Source of the DNA: DATJLY01 sp035604615
Lineage (GTDB): Bacteria; Pseudomonadota; Alphaproteobacteria; ATCC43930; CGMCC-115725
Length of the DNA: 64,000 bases
Assembly (NCBI GenBank): GCA_035604615.1
Contig: DATNID010000012.1
Coordinates: 62,001-126,000 of the forward strand
Direction of reading: 5' to 3'
Part shown: one piece after another, positions 16,846 to 25,626 of the stretch
Layout: each line of letters opens with the position of its first letter
Position numbering within the stretch: position 1 is the stretch's first letter
Notes under the pieces: model-generated
What the model was told of the DNA's origin: nothing
Seen by the model: the letters and a program-made list of their open reading frames with translations, nothing else
The model's database searches: none
Translations under genes and position numbers: made by a program

Positions 16846-17832
16846 TCAACGCAGGCTGAAGACGAGCAGCTGGTCGGTCACCGGGCCGCCGCCGCAGCCG
16901 ATCGCGCCCGCGGCGAAATACGCATAGCGTCCGACCGCGGCGGCGCCGAACGCGTGCCGCGCCGCGGGCAATTGCGTCAGCGTGCGCCAGTTTCCGGTAT
17001 TGGGATCGTAGGCCTCGTTCTCATCAAACGGTTCGCCGCCGGCGTTGCTGCGCGACGGGTCGAGCTTCTTGCACTCGCCGCCGGCATAGAGAACGAGACC
17101 ATGATAAAGGACGGCCGCGCCGCTGCTGCGCGCCGTCGGAAGCGGCGCGGCGGCGGTCCAGCGGTCGGTCGCGGGATCGTAGACGTCGTGCAGGTTGGTG
17201 TTGTCGGTGGTGTTGGCGGTGCGCCCGCCGATGACGTGAATCTTGCCGCCGACGGCGACCACGCCGATATGGTCGCGCGGCGTCGGCAGCGGCGCCGCCG
17301 AACTCCATTTGCCGGTCACGGGATCGTAGACCTCGTGCGTGCCGACCGTCACCTTGTCGAGCCCGCGCCCGCCGATCGCGTGGAGCTTGCCGCCGACCAC
17401 GGCCACGCCGACCGAGCCGCGCGGGCTGCTCAACGGCGCGATCGGCTGCCAGCTGTCGCTCGCCGGATCGTAGACGAAGCACAGAACCACCGCGCCGACA
17501 TGGACGATGTTGGTGAAGCCGCCGATGGCGTAGAGCCTGTGCCTCAATCCTGCGACGCCGATATGGCTCTGCCCGTGCGGCAGCGGTGCGCGGTCGCGCC
17601 AGCGATCGGTCGCGGGGTCGTATTCCTGGTTGAGCGGGGAATCGAAGCGGCCCAGCGCGGTGCCGCCGAGCACGTAGATCTTGCCGTCGAGCGCCGCCAC
17701 GCCGACCTCGTTGCGCTGGGTCGGAAGCGACGCCCGGGTCGACCAGGTCCCGCGATCGGCGGTCTGCGCCAAGGCGGCGACGGCGAATCCTACGACGATC
17801 GCGGCGACCGCGCCAACCACGACATGCTTCAT
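16846..17832 (-). CDS. secreted kelch-repeat beta-propeller protein
   Basis: A 328-residue protein with an N-terminal signal peptide (hydrophobic residues about 5-22, ending ALAQT) and six kelch units. Each unit has the pattern xVYDPxTxxW followed by PLPxxRxxxGVAxVxGKxxxxGG. These form a six-bladed propeller. The repeats start at about residues 32, 80, 130, 178, 228 and 280. Kelch propellers bind proteins or sugars (galactose oxidase-like), but no catalytic residues can be named. AAGGGAGA precedes the ATG. It is 21 bases downstream of the persulfide dioxygenase gene and on the same strand. Confidence 0.82.
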   Translation of the reverse strand: MKHVVVGAVAAIVVGFAVAALAQTADRGTWSTRASLPTQRNEVGVAALDGKIYVLGGTALGRFDSPLNQEYDPATDRWRDRAPLPHGQSHIGVAGLRHRLYAIGGFTNIVHVGAVVLCFVYDPASDSWQPIAPLSSPRGSVGVAVVGGKLHAIGGRGLDKVTVGTHEVYDPVTGKWSSAAPLPTPRDHIGVVAVGGKIHVIGGRTANTTDNTNLHDVYDPATDRWTAAAPLPTARSSGAAVLYHGLVLYAGGECKKLDPSRSNAGGEPFDENEAYDPNTGNWRTLTQLPAARHAFGAAAVGRYAYFAAGAIGCGGGPVTDQLLVFSLR

Positions 17833-17853
17833 GCCTGTCTCCCTTGATGGCGC

Positions 17854-18924
17854 CTAGACGCCTCCGCCCTCGACCGCGTGGCCTTCCGCGCGCCAGCGCA
17901 GCATGCCGCCCGCAAGGTTGGCGATGTCGGTGAAGCCCGCTTGCTTGAGGATGTTGACCGCCTGGGCCGAGCGGCTGCCGGCGCGGCACACCGCGACGAT
18001 CGGGCGGTCGCGCGAAAGCTCGCCGGCGCGCGCTGCAACCTCGCCCAGCGGGATCAGGATCGCGCCGTAGATGTGGCCGAGCGGGCCGGCGAATTCGTCC
18101 TTCTCGCGCACGTCGAGGATTTGCAGCGGCCCGTCATATTCCTCGAGCGTTTGCGGCTGGATTTCCCAGATGCCGGCGAAGGTGAAGGTGAGCGGCGCCC
18201 AGCCGGGATCGGCGGCGACGAAGCGGTCGTTCTCCGGCCGGCCGCATTTGAGGTTGGCCGGCACTGCGACGTCGATCTGCTTCGGGTGCGCGAGCTTCAG
18301 ATTCGCCATATGGCCGGTGAAGTCGCCTAATCCGATCGCGCCGCCGAGCCGCGGATTGAACCGCTTCTCCTCGGCGACGCTGGTGACGGTGAGGCCGCGA
18401 TAATCGTGCGCGGGATAGAGCAGGCATTCGTCCGGTAGCGTGAAGATCTGCTCGCGCACCGAGCGGAACATGGCAGCGGCGTCGCCCTCCTGGAAATCGG
18501 TGCGCCCGGTGCCGCGGATCAGCAGGCAGTCGCCGGTGAACGCCATGCTGCGATCGTCGAGCACATAGGTGACGCAGCCGCCGGTATGGCCGGGCGTGGC
18601 GCGCACGACGAGGCGGCGGTCACCGAACGCAATCTCGTCGCCGCCGGCGAGATAGCGGTCCGCGCCCGCGGCGCTGCTGGCCCGCGCAAGGGCGATGAAG
18701 CTGCCGAGCCTGCGCTTCAAGAGCCACGCGCCGGTGACGTGATCGGCATGGACGTGGGTCTCGAGCGTCCACAGAAGCTTGAGTTCAAGCTCGGCGATGA
18801 GCGCGGCGTCGCGCCGCACCTGCTCGAACACCGGATCGATCAGCACCGCCTCGCGGGCGCGCGCGTCGGCGAGCAAATACGTGTAGGTCGAGGATTGCGG
18901 ATCGAAGAGCTGACGGAAGATCAT
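17854..18924 (-). CDS. persulfide dioxygenase (ETHE1-like) fused to rhodanese
   Basis: A 356-residue two-domain protein. The metallo-beta-lactamase domain carries the ETHE1-type iron site: THVHADHVTGAW (H57, H59, D61, H62), PGHTGGC (H113), GDCLL (D132) and YPAHDY (H173). The C-terminal rhodanese domain (about 262-352) has the active-site loop VCRAGSRSA with C313. ETHE1 enzymes oxidise glutathione persulfide to sulfite, and the rhodanese supplies or receives sulfane sulfur. The ATG at 18924 gives the conserved N-terminus MIFRQLFDPQSSTYTYLL; the longer open frame only reads into the adjoining repeat. It may detoxify sulfide made by organosulfur catabolism. Confidence 0.88.
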   Translation of the reverse strand: MIFRQLFDPQSSTYTYLLADARAREAVLIDPVFEQVRRDAALIAELELKLLWTLETHVHADHVTGAWLLKRRLGSFIALARASSAAGADRYLAGGDEIAFGDRRLVVRATPGHTGGCVTYVLDDRSMAFTGDCLLIRGTGRTDFQEGDAAAMFRSVREQIFTLPDECLLYPAHDYRGLTVTSVAEEKRFNPRLGGAIGLGDFTGHMANLKLAHPKQIDVAVPANLKCGRPENDRFVAADPGWAPLTFTFAGIWEIQPQTLEEYDGPLQILDVREKDEFAGPLGHIYGAILIPLGEVAARAGELSRDRPIVAVCRAGSRSAQAVNILKQAGFTDIANLAGGMLRWRAEGHAVEGGGV

Positions 18925-18986
18925 GGCGCGAGGGATTCTATCCGACCTTCCCCGGAGAATCGACCCCCGAGCCGCGCGCGAACATC

Positions 18987-19089
18987 CTGCGCCCATTCGA
19001 CTTCGCTTCGCTCCGCTCAGGGTGAGGTAGAATTTTCGCCTCATCCTGAGCGGAGCGAGCAAAGCTCGCGCAGTCGAAGGACGCACGGG
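18987..19089. repeat. palindromic intergenic repeat, copy C
   Basis: Left arm CTGCGCCCATTCGACTTCGC, central CCGCTCAGGGTGAGG facing CCTCATCCTGAGCGGAGC, right arm GCAGTCGAAGGACGCACGG. It stands between the divergent starts of the persulfide dioxygenase and the small HTH-like gene. Confidence 0.83.
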
Positions 19090-19175
19090 CCGAAGTCCAG
19101 CCCATCGCGATTGCCGCAGGTGGTCAGGACCGCTAGTCTGACGTGCTGCCTCGGCTCACGGATCGGACTAGAGTG

Positions 19176-19472
19176 ATGGACCACAATCCGCATCTCGCCA
19201 GCGCTCGTCGCGCCCATGACGACAAGGGCACCGACGCTGGCATCGAGCGTCCCGACCGGGTCGAGAACATTGCCTGGCAGACGCGCGAGGCCGCGCCGAC
19301 GGCAGAGGAAAGCGCTCTTGCCGACGCGCTCCAGTCCATCTTCGCCGAGGAAATCTACGAGCTTTCGCGCGTCGTCGAGCGCCTCAATCGCCTCGGCGTC
19401 GCGGCGCCCGCGGGCGCGGCGCACTGGACCGAGGATTTATTCCGCGCCCACCTGCACCAGCTCGGGCGCTGA
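19176..19472 (+). CDS. small recombinase-like helix-turn-helix protein
   Basis: A 98-residue protein. The second half (ADALQSIFAEEIYELSRVV through GAAHWTEDLFRAHLHQLG) resembles the small domain annotated as recombinase-like helix-turn-helix, found next to ring-hydroxylating oxygenase genes in proteobacteria. That is recalled family knowledge; no search was run. It is the first gene of an operon with an ABC importer and a Rieske oxygenase, and lies two bases before the ATPase gene. It could be a local regulator or an assembly partner. GTG at 19173 is an alternative start. A TAGAGT hexamer at 19169-19174 may be a -10 box, but it overlaps that alternative start. Confidence 0.6.
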   Translation: MDHNPHLASARRAHDDKGTDAGIERPDRVENIAWQTREAAPTAEESALADALQSIFAEEIYELSRVVERLNRLGVAAPAGAAHWTEDLFRAHLHQLGR

Positions 19473-19474
19473 GC

Positions 19475-20260
19475 ATGCAAGCGCCGCGTCTCGAGTTCCG
19501 GCACGTCACCAAGCGCTTTGCCAAGTCGGGCACGCGCGGCGAGATCGTGGTCGCGGTCGCCGATGTGAGCTTCGCCGTTGCGGACGGCGAGGTCGTGTCG
19601 CTGATCGGGCCTTCCGGCTGCGGCAAGAGCACGCTGCTGACGCTCGGCTCCGGCCTCGATGCGCCGAGCGAGGGCGAGGTGTTCGTCGATGGCGAGCGCG
19701 TGACCAGGCCCAATCCGCACGTCGCCTTCATGCTGCAGAAGGATCTGCTGCTGCCATGGCGCACCATCCGCGAGAATGTCGAGTTCGGGCTCGAGATCCA
19801 GGGCGTCGCCGCGGCACAGCGTCGCGAGCGCTCGGCGGCGCTGCTCGCCACTTGCCGCATCGCCGATTTCGCCGGGCATTATCCCTATCAGCTTTCGGGC
19901 GGCATGCGGCAGCGGGCGGCGCTGGCGCGCACCCTCGCTGTCGATCCGACCGTGCTCTTGCTCGACGAGCCGTTCTCGGCGCTCGATGCGCAGACCAAGA
20001 TGGTGCTGCAGCAGGACCTCGCTCGCACCATCCGCGACGCCGGCAAGACCGCACTCTTCATCACCCACGATTTGGTGGAAGCGGTGGCGCTCTCGGACCG
20101 CGTGCTGGTGATGAGCGCGCGTCCCGGCCGCATCATCGAGGAGATCGCGATCGACCTCCCGCACCGCGACGATTGCATGCGCCGGCGCGAGCTGCCGGGC
20201 ATCGGCCATTACGTGCCGCGATTGATGTCGCTCCTGCATGTGCGTGAGGCGGCGGTCTAG
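19475..20260 (+). CDS. ABC transporter ATP-binding protein (SsuB/TauB-like)
   Basis: A 261-residue ATPase of the nitrate/sulfonate/taurine importer family. Walker A GPSGCGKST is at 45-53, the Q-loop Q88, the signature LSGGMRQR at about 140-147, Walker B VLLLDEP at 160-166, and the switch His near 196 (FITHD). It powers uptake by the permease at 21254 and the binding protein at 20283, making a complete importer with co-directional genes. The ligand class of this family includes alkanesulfonates, taurine, nitrate and aromatic acids. Confidence 0.92.
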   Translation: MQAPRLEFRHVTKRFAKSGTRGEIVVAVADVSFAVADGEVVSLIGPSGCGKSTLLTLGSGLDAPSEGEVFVDGERVTRPNPHVAFMLQKDLLLPWRTIRENVEFGLEIQGVAAAQRRERSAALLATCRIADFAGHYPYQLSGGMRQRAALARTLAVDPTVLLLDEPFSALDAQTKMVLQQDLARTIRDAGKTALFITHDLVEAVALSDRVLVMSARPGRIIEEIAIDLPHRDDCMRRRELPGIGHYVPRLMSLLHVREAAV

Positions 20261-20282
20261 GCGAAGGGACGAGGAGAAAGAC

Positions 20283-21254
20283 ATGAGGAGCTACGCCGCG
20301 CTTTCGACATTTGCGATCCTCGCTGTGGCGCTCGCCGCCGGCGCTGCGGGCGCGGCCGAGAAGGTCACGTACCTGCTGCCGGCGCCGGCTTTCCTGCCCG
20401 CGTTCGGGCCGTGGATGCTGGCGAAGCAGCGGGGATATTTCGCGCAAGAAGGGCTCGACGTCGATTTCGAGGCGGCCAAGGGCGGCGCCGATTCCGCCAA
20501 GCAAGTGGGCGCCGGCAACGCCGTCATCGGCGGCGCGATCGGCGACACGCCGATCATCGTCCGCGCCAACGGCGTGCCGGTGAAATCGGTGGCGCTGCTA
20601 GGCGGCGGCGGCCTCATGCAGCTCGTGCTGCACGAGGACTCGCCGATCAAGGGCCCCGAGGATCTGAAGGGCAAGACCGTCACCGTGATGGCCTATCAGG
20701 ACACGACCTATTACGCGCTGCTCGGCATGCTGGCCAAGGTGGGCCTCACCAAGAACGACATCAACGCCCAGGCGGTCGGTGCCACCAACATCTGGAAGCT
20801 GTTCGTCGCGGGCCAGGCCGACGCCATGGCCTCGGTGCCGGACTGGATCGTCGACGCGACCGAGGCCGGCGCCAAGGTCAAGGTCATCCCCGCCGATAAG
20901 TATTTCCAGAGCATGGCGCAGGTCGTGGTGGCCTCCGACCAGACCATCAAGGAGAAGCCCGAGCTTATCCGCAAGCTGGTGCGCGCCACCATCCACGGCG
21001 TCAAGGACATCATGGACGACCCGCAGCGCGCGGCCAAGGACTACGTCAAGGCGGTGCCCGAGCGCGCCGGACAGGAACGTCAGATGGGCCGCGTCTTCGA
21101 GCTTTACGACCAGTATGTCTATCCCGGGCAGAAGGTGCTCGGCGAGATGGACGAGGCGCGCCTCGCCAGCCTTCAGGATTTCTACGTGAAGCAAGGGATC
21201 GTCGAGAAGGCGACGCCGGTGAAGGACCTCTACACCAACGAATTCGTCAAGTGA
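20283..21254 (+). CDS. ABC transporter substrate-binding protein (SsuA/NMT1-like)
   Basis: A 323-residue periplasmic protein with a signal peptide (residues 1-25, cut after AGAAGAA). A type II binding fold follows, with the family's WMLAKQRGYFAQEGLDVDF near 42, DLKGKTVTVMAYQDTTYYALLGML near 130, and a GQADAMASVPDW hinge region near 183. It delivers an unknown ligand to the adjacent permease. The ATG follows AGGAGAAAGAC. Its stop overlaps the permease ATG by one base. Confidence 0.9.
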   Translation: MRSYAALSTFAILAVALAAGAAGAAEKVTYLLPAPAFLPAFGPWMLAKQRGYFAQEGLDVDFEAAKGGADSAKQVGAGNAVIGGAIGDTPIIVRANGVPVKSVALLGGGGLMQLVLHEDSPIKGPEDLKGKTVTVMAYQDTTYYALLGMLAKVGLTKNDINAQAVGATNIWKLFVAGQADAMASVPDWIVDATEAGAKVKVIPADKYFQSMAQVVVASDQTIKEKPELIRKLVRATIHGVKDIMDDPQRAAKDYVKAVPERAGQERQMGRVFELYDQYVYPGQKVLGEMDEARLASLQDFYVKQGIVEKATPVKDLYTNEFVK

Positions 21255-22102
21255 TGGCACTCGAGGCGGCATCGCGGCCGAGGACCGGGCAAGACGCGCC
21301 GGCATGGAGCCGGCTCGCCCGCCTCGTGGGCCGCCGCGAGACCGCCGGCACCGCCGCCGTCTTCGTCCTGTTCCTCACCGCCTGGCAATGGGGACCGCCG
21401 GCGCTCGGCATCCCGTCCTATATCGTGCCCACGGCGTCGGAGTGCTGGTTCGAGTTCCTGCGCATGATGATGCGCGACCGGCTCGTGCTCCATGTCGGCG
21501 TTACCGCGCTCGAGGTGGCGGTGGGGTTCGGGCTCGGCGCGCTGCTCGGCATGGCGTCGGGATATGTGCTCGGCATGTCCGCGACCGCAGAGATCGTGCT
21601 GTCGCCCTATATCCTGGCGTTGCAGATCGCGCCCAAGGTGGCGTTCGCGCCGCTTTTCGTCATGTGGTTCGGCTTTACGGTATATCCCAAGATCCTGGTG
21701 GCGGTGCTGATCGTGTTCTTCCCGATCATGGTCAACGTGCTGACCGCGATCCGCACGGTCGACCGCGACCTGATCAACCTCGCGCGCTCGTTCACCGCGA
21801 CCCGGTTCCAGGTGTTCCGCAAGATCGAGTTCCGCGCGGCCATGCCGCCGCTCTTCGCGGGCTTGCGCATCGGCTCGACGCTTGCCGTCATCGGCGTCGT
21901 GGTGGGCGAGCTGGTGGGCGGCAATCTGGGCCTGGGCTATCTCTTGAGCTATGGCGAGGGCGCGGCCGACACGCCGATGGTGTTCGTCACCATCATCCTG
22001 CTGACCTTGATCGGCATCGCGGCCTATCTCGCGGTGACGTGGCTCGAGGCCCGCGTGCTGCACTACATCCCGGCGCGCGTCACGGGCGCCGAGGGCATCT
22101 GA
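21254..22102 (+). CDS. ABC transporter permease (SsuC-like)
   Basis: A 282-residue inner-membrane permease with about six helices. The EAA coupling loop is visible as ARSFTATRFQVFRKIEFRAAMPPLFAGLRIG, around residues 177-207, ahead of the last helices. The family-typical TAWQWGPPALGIPSYIVPTASE is near 40-60. The ATG shares its A with the TGA stop of the binding-protein gene. It works with the genes at 19475 and 20283. Confidence 0.9.
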   Translation: MALEAASRPRTGQDAPAWSRLARLVGRRETAGTAAVFVLFLTAWQWGPPALGIPSYIVPTASECWFEFLRMMMRDRLVLHVGVTALEVAVGFGLGALLGMASGYVLGMSATAEIVLSPYILALQIAPKVAFAPLFVMWFGFTVYPKILVAVLIVFFPIMVNVLTAIRTVDRDLINLARSFTATRFQVFRKIEFRAAMPPLFAGLRIGSTLAVIGVVVGELVGGNLGLGYLLSYGEGAADTPMVFVTIILLTLIGIAAYLAVTWLEARVLHYIPARVTGAEGI

Positions 22103-22113
22103 GCGGAGGAGCC

Positions 22114-23142
22114 ATGGCGACATCTCCGTCCCACGACGCGGCCGCCGAAGCGCTGGTCAATCGCGGCCTCCGCAATCTGTGGTATCCGGTGGCGCCGAGC
22201 TGGCTGGTGCATCGCGCGCCGGCGGGCTTCACGCGGCTGTCGGAGCGCATCGTCCTGTGGCGCGACGAGGCGCGCCATGTCCACGCGCTCGAGGACCGCT
22301 GCCCCCACCGCGGCGCGCGCCTGTCGCTCGGCTGGAATCTCGGTGACCGGGTCGCCTGCTGGTATCACGGCATCGAGATCGCCGCCGACGGCACCGTCAT
22401 GCGCGTCCCGGCGCAGCAATCATGCCCGCTCGAAGGCCAACGCTGCGTCAAATCCTATCCGGTCGAGGAGCGCAACGGCGCGATCTTCGCCTGGTTCGGC
22501 GACGCGCTCCACCCCGAGCCCGCGCCGCTTGTCCTGCCGGAGGAGCTGGCGTCGGCCGAGTGGAGCAGCTTCCTCTGCACCGCGCATTGGAAATGCAACT
22601 ATCGCTATGCGATCGAGAACGTGATGGACCCGATGCACGGGGCCTATCTCCACGCCGCTTCGCACTCGATGGCGATGGGCGACAAGTCGGCGGTGATGCG
22701 CATCGTTGCCACCGACACGGGCTTCAATTTCGAGAAGGTCGGCCAGCGCGGCGTCAATTTTGATTGGGTCGAATGGGGCGAGAGCGGCGGCGCCTGGATG
22801 CGGCTCGCCATCCCCTACCGCAAGGATGCCGGCCCCGGCGGCAATTTCTTCATCGTCGGCTTCGTCACGCCGGTCGACGAGCGCAACTGCCGCGTCTTCT
22901 TCTGGCGCTGCCGCAAGGTCGAGGGCTGGGAGCGCGACGTGTGGCGCTTCCTCTACAAGACCCGTCTCGAAGGGCTGCACTGGGAGGTGCTGGAGCAGGA
23001 CCGCGTCGTGCTCGAGGCGATGGAAGACGATGCGCGCGAGCACGAATTCCTCTATCAGCACGACACCGGCATGTCGCGCGTGCGCCGCCGCTTGCGCCAG
23101 CTCGCCGACGCGCAGGTCGCGGCGATCGCGGCGGCGCAATGA
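22114..23142 (+). CDS. Rieske non-heme iron oxygenase, alpha subunit
   Basis: A 342-residue ring-hydroxylating or O-demethylating type oxygenase. The Rieske [2Fe-2S] site is CPH (C63, H65) and CWYH (C82, H85). The mononuclear iron site starts with NVMDPMHGAYLH (H175, H180), with D172 as the likely electron-bridging Asp. Length matches the short single-subunit (type IA, VanA/PobA-like) oxygenases. No ferredoxin reductase is encoded in the operon, so electrons must come from elsewhere. GCGGAGGAGCC precedes the ATG. The neighbouring importer suggests the substrate is taken up whole, perhaps an aromatic sulfonate or carboxylate. Confidence 0.9.
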   Translation: MATSPSHDAAAEALVNRGLRNLWYPVAPSWLVHRAPAGFTRLSERIVLWRDEARHVHALEDRCPHRGARLSLGWNLGDRVACWYHGIEIAADGTVMRVPAQQSCPLEGQRCVKSYPVEERNGAIFAWFGDALHPEPAPLVLPEELASAEWSSFLCTAHWKCNYRYAIENVMDPMHGAYLHAASHSMAMGDKSAVMRIVATDTGFNFEKVGQRGVNFDWVEWGESGGAWMRLAIPYRKDAGPGGNFFIVGFVTPVDERNCRVFFWRCRKVEGWERDVWRFLYKTRLEGLHWEVLEQDRVVLEAMEDDAREHEFLYQHDTGMSRVRRRLRQLADAQVAAIAAAQ

Positions 23143-23885
23143 GCCTGCTCGCCGGCAAGCGCATCCTCGTCACCGGCGCCGCGCGCGGCCTGGGCCGCGC
23201 CTTCGCGCAAGCGGCGGCCGGCGCCGGCGCACGTGTCGTCGTCGCCGACCGGCTCGAGGTTGAGGGACGCGCCGCCGCCGCCGCGATCGGACACGAGACG
23301 GAATTCGTGCCGATCGATCTCGCCGAGCCCGGATCGGTCGAGCGTGCCGTCACCGTCGCCGCCGAGCGAATGGGCGGCATCGACGGGCTGGTGAACAACG
23401 CCGCGATCGCCACCGGCATCGGCGGCAAGGGCTTCGAGGAGATCGACATCGCCACCTGGGACCTGGTGATGGATGTGAACATCCGCGGCACCTGGCTCGT
23501 CACCCGCGCTGCGGCGCCGCATCTGCGCCGCGCGGGAAACGGCAAGATCGTCAATGTCGCCTCCGACACCGCGCTGTGGGGCGCGCCGCGGCTCCTGCAC
23601 TATGTCGCGAGCAAGGGCGCGATCATCGCCATGACCCGCTCGCTCGCGCGCGAGTTGGGGCCCGACGGCATCGCCGTCAACGCGATCGCGCCCGGCCTCA
23701 CCATCGTCGAGGCGACCGAGTACGTTCCCGAAGAGCGCCACCGCCTCTATGTCGAGAACCGCGCCATGAAGCGACGGCAGATGCCGGAGGACGTGGTGGG
23801 TGCGGTCCTGTTCCTGCTGTCGGACGCCGCCGATTTCGTCACCGGCCAGCTTCTGCCGGTCAACGGCGGCTTCGTGATGAATTGA
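23139..23885 (+). CDS. SDR family oxidoreductase
   Basis: A 248-residue classical short-chain dehydrogenase with cofactor loop TGAARGLG (12-19), NNAA (86-89), and catalytic S142, Y155 and K159 (YVASK). The C-terminal FVTGQLLPVNGG is standard for the family. Its ATG overlaps the oxygenase stop by four bases (ATGA), implying translational coupling. It probably dehydrogenates a diol or alcohol formed by the Rieske enzyme. Confidence 0.88.
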   Translation: MSLLAGKRILVTGAARGLGRAFAQAAAGAGARVVVADRLEVEGRAAAAAIGHETEFVPIDLAEPGSVERAVTVAAERMGGIDGLVNNAAIATGIGGKGFEEIDIATWDLVMDVNIRGTWLVTRAAAPHLRRAGNGKIVNVASDTALWGAPRLLHYVASKGAIIAMTRSLARELGPDGIAVNAIAPGLTIVEATEYVPEERHRLYVENRAMKRRQMPEDVVGAVLFLLSDAADFVTGQLLPVNGGFVMN

Positions 23886-23900
23886 TGAAGGAGAGCGAGC

Positions 23901-24407
23901 ATGAGTTCCGCCGCAAGCAAGCCCAATAGCCTCGAGGCCACGCTGAAGCGCCGCATCGCCCGGCTCGAGACCCGCACCTATGACTGGGACGCGCTCAAGT
24001 TCCAGGCCGACTTCGACAAGAAATACCGCCGCGCGCAGCTGCGCTATGTCGGCACCGGCGGCACCGGCGTCGCCGACGACGACAACGCGGTTGCGGCCGA
24101 GCATTTCACCTTCTCGACCATGCTGCTGCCGGCCGGCTGCGAGGGGCCGCTCCACGTCCACGCGGACGTCGAGGAAGTTTTCTTCATGATGCGCGGCAGC
24201 ATCGTCCTCATGTTCGAGAAGGACGGAGAGACCTGGGAGACGGAATTGGGCGAGCGCGACCTGTGCTCGGTGCCGGCTGGGGTCTATCGCGGCCTGCGCA
24301 ACGAGGGCGACGAGGACGCGCTGATGTGCGTGATGCTGGGCGCATCGAAGCCAGCGACCCCGACATATCCCCCCGACCATCCGGTGGCGAAGCTCAAGCG
24401 CAAGTGA
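23901..24407 (+). CDS. cupin domain protein
   Basis: A 168-residue single-domain cupin. The metal motif is HVHADVEEVFFMMRG (about residues 84-98, His-x-His and Glu) with the second motif around VPAGVYRGLRNEG (about 131). There is no His in the second motif at the usual place, so metal binding may be incomplete. The function could be a small dioxygenase, isomerase or binding protein for an intermediate. It lies in the transport-oxygenase operon between the SDR and LLM genes. Confidence 0.75.
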   Translation: MSSAASKPNSLEATLKRRIARLETRTYDWDALKFQADFDKKYRRAQLRYVGTGGTGVADDDNAVAAEHFTFSTMLLPAGCEGPLHVHADVEEVFFMMRGSIVLMFEKDGETWETELGERDLCSVPAGVYRGLRNEGDEDALMCVMLGASKPATPTYPPDHPVAKLKRK

Positions 24408-24426
24408 GAGAGCGGGAGCCGCCGCC

Positions 24427-25623
24427 ATGAAGATCATGATGTTCCATCTCATGCCCTATCAGGGATTGCCCGATGCGGTAGTGGACGGCAACAAGAACTA
24501 TTGGGTGACCTTGCCCAATAACGAATACGATCCGGCCACGGGCCACGCCCTCTACAACCGCTATCTCGACGAGCTCGAGCTGTGCGACGAGCTGGGCTTC
24601 GACGGGATCATGGTCAACGAGCATCACCAGACGCCCTACTGCCTGATGCCGTCGCCGGTCGTCACCGCGTCGTGCCTCGCGCGCCGCACCAAGCGCGCCA
24701 AGATCGCGATCATGGGGAGCGCCTTCTGCCTGCGCGACCATCCGCTCACGCTCGCCGAAGAGCACGCCATGCTCGACACCATCACGGGCGGCCGGCTCAT
24801 CAGCGGCTTCGTGCGCGGCATCGGCGCAGAGTATTCCAATTTCGGCGTCAACCCCGCGCGCTCGCACGAGCGCTATGCCGAGGCGCACGATCTCGTCGTG
24901 CAGGCCTGGACCCGGCCCGGCCCCTTCGCCTTCGAGGGCAAGCACTATCACTACGAATACGTGAACGTGTGGCCACGGCCGTTCCAGAAGCCGCATCCGC
25001 CGATCTGGGTTCCATCGCAGGGATCGAGCGAAACGATCGAGTTCGCCGCGCACCCCGACCGTAAATACGTCTACATGCAGAACTTCAACCCGTTCAGCGC
25101 GGCGGTACGCTATTTGAACGAATATCGCGAAGTGGCACAGGCGCGCTTCGGCTACCAGGCGAAGAGCGACCAGCTCGCCTGGGCCGCGCCGTGCTATGTC
25201 GCGGCGACCGACCAGCAGGCCATGGACGAGGCGCGCGAGCCCATAGAGTTCCTGTTCAACAAGGCGCTCAGGATGCCGGCTGGGATGTTCTTCCCGCCCG
25301 GCTATACCTCGCACGACTCGATGAAGCGCGTCATGGCCGGCAAGAGCGCGATCATGGGCGCGAAGCGCACGGTCGAGAATCTCGCGGCGCAGGGCGTCAT
25401 CATCGTCGGCAGCCCGGCGACGGTGCTGAACCGCATCCGCGAGTGCCACCGCCAGTTGGGCTTCGGCAGCTTCACCGCGCTCCTGCAGTTCGGCACGCTG
25501 TCGGCCGCGTTGACCGAGCGCAACATCCGCCTGTTCGCGCGCGAAGTGATGCCGGCCCTCCAGGCGCTGGGCGACGAAAGCTATGCCGGCTGGGAGCGGG
25601 CCAAAGTCGCCGCCGACGCGTGA
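24427..25623 (+). CDS. LLM class flavin-dependent oxidoreductase
   Basis: A 398-residue luciferase-like enzyme, last gene of the operon that begins at 19176. Landmarks are LPNNEYDP (near 30), VNEHHQTPYC (near 63), and GRLISGFVRGIGAEYSNFGVNPARSHERYAEA (near 120). It is the third member of the paralog group with those at 13436 and 15630. Acting with a Rieske oxygenase on the same imported compound, it could open or desulfonate the ring or oxidise a side chain; this is inference. No flavin reductase gene lies nearby. Confidence 0.85.
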   Translation: MKIMMFHLMPYQGLPDAVVDGNKNYWVTLPNNEYDPATGHALYNRYLDELELCDELGFDGIMVNEHHQTPYCLMPSPVVTASCLARRTKRAKIAIMGSAFCLRDHPLTLAEEHAMLDTITGGRLISGFVRGIGAEYSNFGVNPARSHERYAEAHDLVVQAWTRPGPFAFEGKHYHYEYVNVWPRPFQKPHPPIWVPSQGSSETIEFAAHPDRKYVYMQNFNPFSAAVRYLNEYREVAQARFGYQAKSDQLAWAAPCYVAATDQQAMDEAREPIEFLFNKALRMPAGMFFPPGYTSHDSMKRVMAGKSAIMGAKRTVENLAAQGVIIVGSPATVLNRIRECHRQLGFGSFTALLQFGTLSAALTERNIRLFAREVMPALQALGDESYAGWERAKVAADA

Positions 25624-25626
25624 ACG

